The notes: generated by a model from the sequence alone, not told the origin. A DNA stretch of 9,262 bases from an uncultured Collinsella sp. (GCA_902493835.1 CABURG010000059.1:1-9262), one strand, 5' to 3'. Shown: positions 1 to 6,004, counted from the first letter of the stretch. Numbers and translations: made by a program.

Positions 1-170
1 AGAACGGAATATGCCTCGTTGAGCTCCTTGAACTTGGCCTCGGCCTCGGGGTCGTCCGAAACGTCCGGGTGTACGGTACGGGCCTTCTTTAGAAACGCGC
101 GCTTAATCGTCCGCGCGTCGGCATCCTTGTCGACGCCAAGTACCTCGTAGTAATCCCTATTTTCCGACAC
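1..170 (-). CDS. Second J-domain (DnaJ/CbpA-type) co-chaperone, N-terminal 56 codons only
   Basis: This gene runs off the start of the window; only the N-terminus is visible. It begins MSENRDYYEVLGVDKDAD and is a clear J domain: the DYYEVLGV helix I start, a basic helix II, the HPD tripeptide at residues 34-36 and the helix III stretch KFKELNEAYSVL. The HPD loop of J domains stimulates the ATPase of DnaK-type Hsp70s. The start is a GTG at 168-170, chosen because GGAAGGA lies seven bases upstream (178-184) and the J domain begins directly after it. An ATG in another frame at 190-192 does not give this protein. The gene lies 81 bases downstream of another J-protein gene on the same strand, with which it shares many but not all residues, so this is a tandem pair. 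Whether it is a full zinc-finger DnaJ, a CbpA-like protein without zinc finger or another type cannot be told from the visible part. Confidence 0.9.
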   Translation of the reverse strand, partial: MSENRDYYEVLGVDKDADARTIKRAFLKKARTVHPDVSDDPEAEAKFKELNEAYSV

Positions 171-177
171 GACCGAA

Positions 178-184
178 TCCTTCC
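178..184 (-). promoter_or_regulatory. Ribosome binding site deciding the GTG start of the second J-protein
   Basis: On the minus strand GGAAGGA stands seven bases before the GTG at 170-168. It is the only good Shine-Dalgarno sequence near the beginning of the J domain and supports the non-ATG start. Confidence 0.6.
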
Positions 185-191
185 GACTTTC

Positions 192-222
192 ATTATTGTC
201 ACAGTGCGTCCTATACCCAAGC
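192..222 (-). promoter_or_regulatory. Candidate promoter for the second J-protein gene
   Basis: The 81-base gap between the two J-protein genes holds two overlapping possibilities on the minus strand. One is TTGGGT (215-220) followed after 17 bases by AATAAT (192-197). The other is a -10-like TATAGG (210-215) directly after GCTTGGG (216-222), resembling the GCTCGGGTA element seen before two other genes here. Neither has a strong -35 match. Read-through from the upstream gene is also possible, as no terminator is visible between them. Confidence 0.3.
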
Positions 223-251
223 TGAGCCGGCCGCAAACAGAGGGTTTGATG

Positions 252-1355
252 TTATTGCATTGCGTAGGGCGAAAGCATGGCACGCTGCGAGCAGCTCGCA
301 AACCAAACCGACACGAGCGCAAACATAAATCCGTTGGCAAAACCGTTGACAAACTGCATCGCGCCGCGCTTCCACCACAGCAGGCTGCGATGCAGCACGC
401 CGTCCGAGAGCACCATGAACAGGCCCATGGCAAACGGAATAAAACACATCACGGCAAAGGCCGAGAACACGCCCGAGATGGCCGACAGCACCAAAAACGG
501 CGCCACGATGCCCATCAGGTAAAAACCGGTACGGGCCTTGCCCTCCAGACGCTCGGCCTCAACATGGGCGCGACCGACCAGGTCGCCGCCCGAGGCGCCG
601 TTGGTGCCGGCATGGCCCATACCACTAATGCGGACCTCGTCGCCATCGTGCGTACCGGCAGGAAACTCAATCGTCTGCTCGGAGGTCACACGGACACGCC
701 CGCTGCCGCCGCAATCGGGGCAGGGGTCGGCGACGACCTTACCGGAACCGCCGCACTCGGGGCAGACCGACTGAAACGTGCCGGCACCGAACAGGAAGGA
801 CAGGTCGACATCGATGTGGCCGCGACCACCGCAGCTCGGACAGGTATGTGCATGCTCGGACGAAACAGAACCCGAGCCGCCACAGTGGCCACAGGTATCG
901 AAGCGCGTATAGCGGACGGTCTTGCGGGCACCGCCCTTGGCCTCCTTGGCGTCGAGCTTGATATCGACGACCACGTTGGCGCCGTTCTCGGGATTATAGG
1001 CAGCCTGCCCGCGACGCGGCTGGCCCCAGGCGCCACCAAAGGGAAAGCCGCCCTCAAAGGGATTGCCATAGCCTGCACTGCCGGCGTAGCCGCCGCCATA
1101 GGGCGAAGCCGTAGGAGCGCCGGCGAAGGGGTTGCCCGAGCGCATGGCGTCGTAGCGCGCTCGCTTCTGCTCGTCCGAAAGCACGGCGTAGGCCTCGGAA
1201 ACCTCTTTAAACTTTTCCTCGGCATCAGGTTCTTTGTTGACGTCCGGATGGAGCTTGCGGGCCTTTTGCTGGAAGGCCTTCTGTATATCACGCGAGGTGG
1301 CGTCCTTGGAGACACCCAAAATCTCGTAGTAATCTTTTTCGTTCATCGTCGCCAT
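252..1355 (-). CDS. J-domain zinc-finger chaperone with membrane-spanning C-terminus (DnaJ-like, CTD-II replaced)
   Basis: This 367-residue protein starts as a textbook DnaJ: J domain at about 7-72 with HPD at 36-38, Gly/Phe-rich linker at about 73-120, then the start of substrate-binding domain I. Four zinc-binding motifs follow at 155-162, 172-179, 198-205 and 212-219 (CGHCGGSG, CPSCGGRG, CPECGGSG, CPDCGGSG), and domain I resumes with FPAGTHDGDEVRISGMG and GGDL. In ordinary DnaJ a second beta domain and dimerisation segment come next. Here the sequence turns hydrophobic from about residue 277, with predicted helices near 277-297, 298-316 and 335-354 split by the polar stretch LHRSLLWWKRG. 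I infer a membrane-anchored Hsp70 co-chaperone with its J domain in the cytoplasm. The start ATG at 1353-1355 has AGGAGG nine bases upstream; in-frame starts at 1376 and 1346 are less well placed. It follows hemW by 58 bases. The total length equals a normal DnaJ only by coincidence. The symbol dnaJ is withheld because the C-terminal half differs. Confidence 0.9.
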   Translation of the reverse strand: MATMNEKDYYEILGVSKDATSRDIQKAFQQKARKLHPDVNKEPDAEEKFKEVSEAYAVLSDEQKRARYDAMRSGNPFAGAPTASPYGGGYAGSAGYGNPFEGGFPFGGAWGQPRRGQAAYNPENGANVVVDIKLDAKEAKGGARKTVRYTRFDTCGHCGGSGSVSSEHAHTCPSCGGRGHIDVDLSFLFGAGTFQSVCPECGGSGKVVADPCPDCGGSGRVRVTSEQTIEFPAGTHDGDEVRISGMGHAGTNGASGGDLVGRAHVEAERLEGKARTGFYLMGIVAPFLVLSAISGVFSAFAVMCFIPFAMGLFMVLSDGVLHRSLLWWKRGAMQFVNGFANGFMFALVSVWFASCSQRAMLSPYAMQ

Positions 1356-1364
1356 GCGCGGCAA

Positions 1365-1370
1365 CCTCCT
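1365..1370 (-). promoter_or_regulatory. Strong Shine-Dalgarno of the membrane J-protein, at the edge of a small hairpin
   Basis: AGGAGG on the minus strand lies nine bases before the ATG at 1355 and fixes the start. Its first two bases fall in the 3' arm of a perfect five-base inverted repeat, CTGCT-GTG-AGCAG (1369-1381), so weak pairing could partly cover the site. Confidence 0.7.
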
Positions 1371-1397
1371 GCTCACAGCAGCGTATATATTGCGGTA

Positions 1398-1412
1398 ATT
1401 CTACCCGAGCGG
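1398..1412 (-). promoter_or_regulatory. Candidate promoter (-10 TAGAAT) of the membrane J-protein gene
   Basis: In the 58-base gap after hemW the minus strand shows CCGCTCGGG immediately followed by TAGAAT (-10 box at 1398-1403). A transcript would start near 1391 and have a leader of about 36 bases containing the AGGAGG site. No convincing -35 hexamer lies 16-18 bases upstream. The same 11-base string CCGCTCGGGTA precedes the -10 box of lepA. An alternative AT-rich -10, TATATA, lies just downstream. I saw no CIRCE or HAIR heat-shock operator. Confidence 0.4.
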
Positions 1413-1413
1413 C

Positions 1414-2646
1414 CTAAGCTAGACCCCAAAACAGCTCGAACAGCACATTTCCATCGAGCCAGCCCAAGTGGGTGGGCGCTAAACGGGCGTGGGCACGACC
1501 TGCGATAACGTCTTTCGAGGAGACGTACCCCACATGCCCCTCGACATGGTCGGGCACCCAAGTGGCAAGGCCCAACTCGAGCGCACGGTCACAGGCCGCC
1601 GCCAGCTCGTCTGCAGCGATCACGCTTGCCGAGCGAACCAACAGATCGGACCCAATGCCACGCGTCATGCGGCAGGCGAGCATCAAATCCTCGGCCGCAG
1701 CCTCGCGCTGCGACAGATACTCGGCATCAAACGTCATCGCGGCATCGTCGCGTTGCACCAAGCGCACGCGATACGCATCGCCGCGAGCAGGCACGTCGGG
1801 AAACAACCCGGCCAGGCGATCGAAATCCTCGGCGTCGAGCATACCGGCGGCAGAGCGACCCAAGCCCAGATAGCCCTGTCCGGTCCAATAGGCAATGTTG
1901 TGGGCGCACTCATGGCCGTCGAGCGCGTAGCTTGCAACCTCATACGGGTGATAGCCGGCCGCACCCAGGCGCTCACGCGCCGCGTCCATGCATGCAGCCT
2001 GAAAATCCTCGTCGGGCTCGAGCGACTCGTCGCGACACGCCATGCGGTAGAGCGAAGTGCCCTCCTCGAGCGTGAGCGGGTAAACCGACACATGATGCGG
2101 CGCCGCCGCCAACACACCATCGAGCGTGCGTTGCCAGCTTACGGCGGTCTGCCCGGGAAGTCCGCACATCAGGTCGCAGGACACATCAAGCCCTGCGTCC
2201 TTAACCGTCGTGATGGCAGCGAGCGCCCGATCGGCATCGTGAATGCGACCGATGGCGGAAAGTTCGGCGTTATCGAGCGTTTGCACGCCCAGAGAGACGC
2301 GTGTGACACCAACCTTGGCAAGCGCAGCGGTAAGCTCGGCGGTCAGCGACTCAGGATTGGCTTCGCAGGTAAACTCAACGGGCTTGCACCACGCAGAGAT
2401 ACGCCGGGCGAGTTCTACCAGGCGCTCCCCCGCCAGCGACGGCGTGCCGCCGCCAACATAGACGGTACGGATCTGCGCAAGCGCCCCGACGTCTCCAAAG
2501 GCATCAAGGCGCGCATACAACTGCTCAAAATAGGCATCGAGCGCAGCGCTCAGGTCGCACGGAGCAAAACTGCGCGAGTCAAAGTCGCAGTACCGGCACT
2601 TTTGGGCGCAAAACGGCACGTGCACGTACAGCGCGGTAACGGCCAC
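1414..2646 (-). CDS. hemW: Radical SAM heme chaperone HemW
   Basis: HemW is a radical SAM protein related to the oxygen-independent coproporphyrinogen III oxidase HemN, but it binds heme and is thought to deliver it to membrane haemoproteins. This 410-residue protein has the 4Fe-4S cysteines C13, C17 and C20 followed by Asp-Phe. HemN carries another cysteine at the position of F22, which favours HemW. Also visible are the SAM-site GGGTPS (65-70), EANPES (95-100), SLGVQT (118-123), DLMCGLPGQT (158-167) and the HNIAYW segment (249-254) that matches the HNxxYW motif linked to heme binding. The start is GTG at 2644-2646 with GGAGG seven bases upstream, inside the end of dusB. Only two bases separate it from the dusB stop, so translational coupling is likely. 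Older annotations would call it a HemN-like coproporphyrinogen oxidase. Confidence 0.95.
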   Translation of the reverse strand: MAVTALYVHVPFCAQKCRYCDFDSRSFAPCDLSAALDAYFEQLYARLDAFGDVGALAQIRTVYVGGGTPSLAGERLVELARRISAWCKPVEFTCEANPESLTAELTAALAKVGVTRVSLGVQTLDNAELSAIGRIHDADRALAAITTVKDAGLDVSCDLMCGLPGQTAVSWQRTLDGVLAAAPHHVSVYPLTLEEGTSLYRMACRDESLEPDEDFQAACMDAARERLGAAGYHPYEVASYALDGHECAHNIAYWTGQGYLGLGRSAAGMLDAEDFDRLAGLFPDVPARGDAYRVRLVQRDDAAMTFDAEYLSQREAAAEDLMLACRMTRGIGSDLLVRSASVIAADELAAACDRALELGLATWVPDHVEGHVGYVSSKDVIAGRAHARLAPTHLGWLDGNVLFELFWGLA

Positions 2647-2648
2647 CG

Positions 2649-3692
2649 TTAGGCCTCCAGCGGATGAGAAGGCACCGACTCGCCAGCGGCAAGTGCGGCC
2701 TCGCAGGCCACCACATCGCGCTCGATATCATCGACCAATGCCATGAACTCCTCGCATGTGGAGCAACGCACCACCTGGGCGCGCCAGGCCGCAGCATGGG
2801 GCATGCCCTTTAGATACCAGCTCGCGTACGTGCGGGCACGCGACATGAGCGGCAACAGCTCGTGCGTGAGCGTCAGGTGCTCGCGCAGGGCATCCAGGCG
2901 CTCGCGTGAGGAGCGAGACGGCACCGGCGTGCCATCGAGCGCAAGGGCGCGAGCATCGCCGAACACCCAGGGATTGCCATAGATACCGCGCGCAATGAAC
3001 ACCGCGCTGGCGCCCGAGTTGCGCAGACGTTCCGCCGCATCCTCGGCCGAGAACACGTCGCCCGAACCGATAACGGGAATCTCGACGGCGTCGGCCACCT
3101 CATCGACGACCGACCAATCGGCCTGGCCCGTATAGAGCTGCGTGGCACAGCGACCATGTACCGCCACCGCAGCGGCCCCTGCCCCCTCGAGCATCTGGGC
3201 AAACGTCGCGGCATTGCGGTCTTCAGCGTAAAAGCCCTTGCGGATTTTTACGGTCACGGGCACGTGCGCCGCGCCCACCGCTGCCTCGACGATCTTCTCT
3301 GCCAGCTCGGGCGTGCGCATAAGCGCCGAACCCTCGCCCTTGGTGACGACCTTGCGAGCCGGGCAGGCCATGTTGATATCAATCAACGACAGGCGATCGC
3401 CCACACGTTCCTCGACGGCAGCGACAGCGCTCGCAAACTGATCGGGTTTGGAGCCGAAGAGCTGCACGCAGATTTGCTGCTCTTCGTCGGCCGGCAGCAC
3501 CAGGCGCCAGGTCTTGTTGCTGGCATAGGCAAGGCCCGCCACGCTCACCATTTCGCTGTAGGCAAGATGGGCACCGCGGCGGCGGCACATGATGCGGTAG
3601 GCAGGGTCGGTAACGCCGGCCATGGGAGCCATAAGGAACGGCTGCTCGGTATAGGCACCCAGCAGCCGCGTACTGTATTCAGAAAGCGACAT
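2649..3692 (-). CDS. dusB: tRNA-dihydrouridine synthase (DusB/Nifr3 family)
   Basis: Dus enzymes are FMN-dependent TIM-barrel proteins that reduce specific uridines in tRNA to dihydrouridine using NADPH. This 347-residue protein has the FMN-loop MAPMAGVTD (21-29), the catalytic-cysteine segment INMACPARKV with C110, VTVKIRKG (146-153), AVHGR (177-181), the phosphate-binding stretch VIGSGDVFS (207-215) and ARGIYGNPW (234-242). ARG.GNPW and the overall length fit the DusB subgroup common in Gram-positive bacteria. Small departures from the usual family text are Ala in NMACP (often Gly) and Ser210 in GSGD (usually Asn). The ATG start at 3690-3692 is four bases after the lepA stop; its Shine-Dalgarno is AAGGTGG (3705-3711) at a long 12-base spacing, so coupling to lepA translation is likely. 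Which uridine is modified cannot be read from the sequence. Confidence 0.93.
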   Translation of the reverse strand: MSLSEYSTRLLGAYTEQPFLMAPMAGVTDPAYRIMCRRRGAHLAYSEMVSVAGLAYASNKTWRLVLPADEEQQICVQLFGSKPDQFASAVAAVEERVGDRLSLIDINMACPARKVVTKGEGSALMRTPELAEKIVEAAVGAAHVPVTVKIRKGFYAEDRNAATFAQMLEGAGAAAVAVHGRCATQLYTGQADWSVVDEVADAVEIPVIGSGDVFSAEDAAERLRNSGASAVFIARGIYGNPWVFGDARALALDGTPVPSRSSRERLDALREHLTLTHELLPLMSRARTYASWYLKGMPHAAAWRAQVVRCSTCEEFMALVDDIERDVVACEAALAAGESVPSHPLEA

Positions 3693-3696
3693 AGAC

Positions 3697-5508
3697 CTAC
3701 TCGTCCACCTTGAGGATCGCCATAAAGGCCTCCTGCGGGACCTCGACCGAACCGATGGCCTTCATGCGCTTCTTGCCCTCTTTCTGCTTCTCGAGCAACT
3801 TGCGCTTACGAGAGATATCGCCGCCATAGCACTTGGCCAAAACGTCCTTGCGGCGCGCCTTGACGGTGGAGCGGGCGATGATCTTGTTGCCGATGGCACC
3901 CTGAATAGGCACCTCGAACAGCTGGCGCGGGATGATTTCCTTGAGCTTGTCGCACAGGCCGCGAGCCAGGCCATAGGCCTTGTCCTTGTGCACGATAAAC
4001 GACAGCGCGTCCACCTCGTCGCCCGAAAGCAAGATATCGAGCTTCACGAGCTCGGAGGGACGATACTCGTTGAACTCATAATCGAGCGAGGCATAGCCCT
4101 TGGTGCGGCTCTTGAGCTGGTCAAAGAAGTCCAGGATGAGCTCAGCGAGTGGCATGTCGAAGCGCATCTCGACCGATTTACTCGTGAGATGGATCATGTC
4201 GGTCGTAATGCCGCGGTGCTCGATAGCGAGCTGCATGACGGCGCCCGTATACTCGGGCGGGCAGATAATCTTGGCCTTGAGGTACGGCTCCTCAATACGC
4301 TCGATGCGCGTAGCCTCGGGAAGATCCTGCGGGCTGCGGACATCAATCATCTCACCGTCGGTCTTGTAGACGTGATAGTCCACCGAAGGGCTCGTGGCAA
4401 TCAGATCCAGATTGAACTCGCGCTCCAGGCGCTCCTTGACGACCTCCATATGCAGCAGGCCCAAGAAGCCCACGCGGAAGCCAAAGCCCAGCGCCACCGA
4501 CGTCTCAGGCTCCCACACCAACGACGGATCGTTGACATGCAGCTTATCGAGAGCGTCACGCAGGTTCTCGTAGTCCTTGTTGTCGATGGGGAACAGGCCT
4601 GTGTAGACCATGGGCTTGGCCTCGCGGTAGCCCGGCAGCGGCTCGGGGCAGGGATTCGACGCCCACGTGAGGGTATCGCCCACGCGCACGGCCTCGGGAT
4701 CCTTCAGACCCGTGACCACGTAGCCCACCTCGCCGACTGTCAGTGCATCGACCGGGGTCTCGGCGGGACGCTTGACGCCCACGCCATCGACCAAAAAGTC
4801 GCCCTTGGCCTGCATCATAAGCAGGGTATCGCCCTTTTTGATGGAACCGTCAAAAACACGGACCGTGGCAACGACGCCGCGGTACTCATCAAAATACGAA
4901 TCCAAGATGAGCGCCTTGAGCGGCGCATTCGCATCGCCCTTGGGCGGAGAGATCAAAAAGACGATGGACTCAAGCAGATCGTGGATGCCCTCGCCGGTCT
5001 TGCCCGATACGCATACGGCATCGTCGGCAGGAATCGCCAGGTCATCCTCGATCTCGGTCTTAACCTCGTCGGGATGGGCCGAGGGCAGGTCGATCTTATT
5101 GATGGCGGGCACGATATCCAGATTAGCGTTCATGGCGAGCGTCGCGTTGGAGACGGTCTGCGCCTCGACGCCCTGCGTGGCGTCGACGACGAGCACCGCG
5201 CCCTCACAGGCGGCCAGCGAGCGCGAGACCTCATAGGTAAAGTCCACGTGGCCCGGCGTATCGATCAGGTTGAACTGATACGTCTCGCCATCGTCGGCAT
5301 CATAGGTCACGCGAACGGCATTGGACTTGATTGTGATGCCGCGCTCGCGCTCGATATCCATGGTGTCGAGCAGCTGCGACTCCATGTCGCGCTCGTCGAC
5401 GGTATGGGTGAGTTCGAGGATACGGTCACTGATCGTGGACTTGCCATGGTCGATGTGCGCAACGATCGAGAAGTTACGGATGTGGGAAATGTCAATTGAA
5501 GTATTCAT
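3697..5508 (-). CDS. lepA: Elongation factor 4 (LepA), ribosome-associated GTPase
   Basis: LepA/EF4 is a conserved translational GTPase that acts on the ribosome; back-translocation and a role in initiation or 30S assembly have been proposed. The 603-residue protein, close to the usual 600, carries all G motifs: AHIDHGKST (17-25), RGIT (56-59), DTPGH (83-87), NKID (137-140) and SGKTG (168-172, where SAKTG is more common). The LepA-specific C-terminal domain is complete, including ARSTVKARRKDVLAKCYGGD and the basic tail that follows. The start ATG at 5506-5508 places the G domain at its normal distance; an in-frame extension to 5568 would read through the rpsT terminator hairpin and lacks similarity. 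No Shine-Dalgarno precedes the ATG, and a -10 box ends seven bases before it, suggesting a leaderless mRNA. It probably heads an operon with dusB (gap 4) and hemW (gap 2). Confidence 0.97.
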   Translation of the reverse strand: MNTSIDISHIRNFSIVAHIDHGKSTISDRILELTHTVDERDMESQLLDTMDIERERGITIKSNAVRVTYDADDGETYQFNLIDTPGHVDFTYEVSRSLAACEGAVLVVDATQGVEAQTVSNATLAMNANLDIVPAINKIDLPSAHPDEVKTEIEDDLAIPADDAVCVSGKTGEGIHDLLESIVFLISPPKGDANAPLKALILDSYFDEYRGVVATVRVFDGSIKKGDTLLMMQAKGDFLVDGVGVKRPAETPVDALTVGEVGYVVTGLKDPEAVRVGDTLTWASNPCPEPLPGYREAKPMVYTGLFPIDNKDYENLRDALDKLHVNDPSLVWEPETSVALGFGFRVGFLGLLHMEVVKERLEREFNLDLIATSPSVDYHVYKTDGEMIDVRSPQDLPEATRIERIEEPYLKAKIICPPEYTGAVMQLAIEHRGITTDMIHLTSKSVEMRFDMPLAELILDFFDQLKSRTKGYASLDYEFNEYRPSELVKLDILLSGDEVDALSFIVHKDKAYGLARGLCDKLKEIIPRQLFEVPIQGAIGNKIIARSTVKARRKDVLAKCYGGDISRKRKLLEKQKEGKKRMKAIGSVEVPQEAFMAILKVDE

Positions 5509-5515
5509 GCGGACT

Positions 5516-5530
5516 ATCTTACCCGAGCGG
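5516..5530 (-). promoter_or_regulatory. Candidate lepA promoter (-10 TAAGAT), leaderless arrangement
   Basis: On the minus strand CCGCTCGGG is followed by TAAGAT (5516-5521), then seven bases and the lepA ATG. A normal -10 to start-site distance puts transcription initiation at or next to the A of the ATG. No Shine-Dalgarno is present, as expected for a leaderless message, which is common in actinobacteria. A -35 would fall in or beside the T-tract of the rpsT terminator and has no recognisable match. Confidence 0.5.
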
Positions 5531-5570
5531 TACAAAAAATGGAGCCTGTTCCATAAAACAGGCTCCATTT
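5531..5570 (-). terminator. Intrinsic terminator of rpsT
   Basis: A perfect 14-base inverted repeat (arms 5537-5550 and 5557-5570, loop of six bases) reads on the minus strand as a GC-containing stem, AGCCTG/CAGGCT at its core, ending directly in a run of six T (5534-5539, the first of them the last stem bases). It lies 34 bases after the rpsT stop codon. The opposite strand lacks a comparable T-run, so it should act on minus-strand transcription only. Confidence 0.9.
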
Positions 5571-5604
5571 ATGCGCGTAATCTGTGTGGTGTGAAATTTA
5601 CAAC

Positions 5605-5871
5605 TTAGGCGTTGATGCTGTTCACGAGCTTGGCAAGACCGGACTTGCGGTTAGAAGCCTGGTTCTTGTGGATAACATGCTTGGCGGCAGCCATGTCGAG
5701 ACGCTTGGTGACGGTCTTGAGGGCAGCCTGGGCCTTCTCGGCGTCGCCCTCGGCGACGGCGGACTGGACGTGCTTGGTCAGCGTCTTGAGCTCGGACTTG
5801 ACAGCCTTGTTACGCATGCGAGCTGCCTCATTGGTGCGGATACGCTTCTTCTGAGACTTGATGTTTGCCAC
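5605..5871 (-). CDS. rpsT: 30S ribosomal protein S20
   Basis: S20 is a small, basic, helical protein that binds 16S rRNA early in 30S assembly. The 88-residue product starts MANIKSQKKRIRTNEAARMR and has the typical Lys/Arg/Ala-rich helices, the central TLTKHVQSAVAEGDAEKA region and the end segment HKNQASNRKSGLAK, all characteristic of bacterial S20; the length matches the family. The start is GTG at 5869-5871, with AAAGGA (5881-5886) nine bases upstream; a TTG-initiated extension to 5940 would add unrelated residues across the leader. The gene has its own extended -10 promoter, a structured leader and a strong terminator, so it is probably transcribed alone. E. coli S20 represses its own synthesis; whether that happens here is unknown. 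Confidence 0.97.
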   Translation of the reverse strand: MANIKSQKKRIRTNEAARMRNKAVKSELKTLTKHVQSAVAEGDAEKAQAALKTVTKRLDMAAAKHVIHKNQASNRKSGLAKLVNSINA

Positions 5872-5876
5872 TTCTG

Positions 5877-5896
5877 GAGTTCCTTTCGAGTTCCTT
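5877..5896 (-). repeat. Duplicated Shine-Dalgarno motif in the rpsT leader
   Basis: The nine-base string AAGGAACTC occurs twice in tandem on the minus strand (5888-5896, then 5877-5885) with two bases between. Each copy contains an AAGGA ribosome-binding core. The downstream copy sits nine bases from the GTG and is the functional site by distance; the upstream copy is 20 bases from it. Confidence 0.7.
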
Positions 5897-5940
5897 GCAA
5901 AAAATGTATGACACCTCTGAGACACGGTGAGGTCATGCAA
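5895..5940 (-). promoter_or_regulatory. Putative structured 5' leader of rpsT
   Basis: The predicted leader begins with nested complementary segments on the minus strand: TTGCA (5936-5940) with TGCAA (5895-5899), and inside them TGACCTC (5929-5935) with GAGGTGTCA (5909-5917), the latter seven pairs with a two-base bulge and an 11-base loop. A run of six T (5899-5904) follows the inner stem. This could be an attenuator-like or S20-responsive element, or a chance fold. Seen by eye only; no energy was calculated. Confidence 0.35.
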
Positions 5941-5946
5941 GCGCCT

Positions 5947-5955
5947 ACTATAGCA
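5947..5955 (-). promoter_or_regulatory. rpsT promoter, extended -10
   Basis: The minus strand reads TGC directly before TATAGT (5947-5952), an extended -10 (TGn-TAnnnT). Initiation would fall near 5940, leaving a leader of roughly 70 bases. No good -35 lies 16-18 bases upstream, which extended -10 promoters can tolerate. A perfect TTGACA at 5985-5990 is too far upstream (32-base spacer). Confidence 0.55.
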
Positions 5956-6004
5956 CGCTCCCCCTCAAAGGGATAGAACGAATTTGTCAAATAGGCAGGT
6001 ATCA

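Noticed and set aside
1356..1413. Search for a CIRCE or HAIR heat-shock operator before the J-protein gene
   Set aside because: No TTAGCACTC/GAGTGCTAA or CTTGAGT/ACTCAAG pair is present in the gap.
204..1508. Long plus-strand open frame of 434 codons opposite the membrane J-protein
   Set aside because: It is antisense to a well-supported gene, has an unlikely residue mix and no recognisable domain; long antisense frames are expected in GC-rich coding DNA.
1489..2652. Plus-strand open frame of 387 codons opposite hemW
   Set aside because: Shadow of hemW with no domain, and it runs nearly end to end antisense to a clear gene.
3988..5499. Plus-strand open frame of 503 codons opposite lepA
   Set aside because: Composition is the reverse complement of LepA codons; no motif, no ribosome site of note.
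5509..5568. N-terminal extension of lepA by 20 codons
   Set aside because: It would be encoded by the rpsT terminator hairpin and lies before the -10 box; LepA normally starts close to the G domain.
5985..5990. Perfect TTGACA -35 hexamer upstream of rpsT
   Set aside because: No -10 box lies 16-18 bases downstream; the real TATAGT is 32 bases away, so it does not form a promoter with it.
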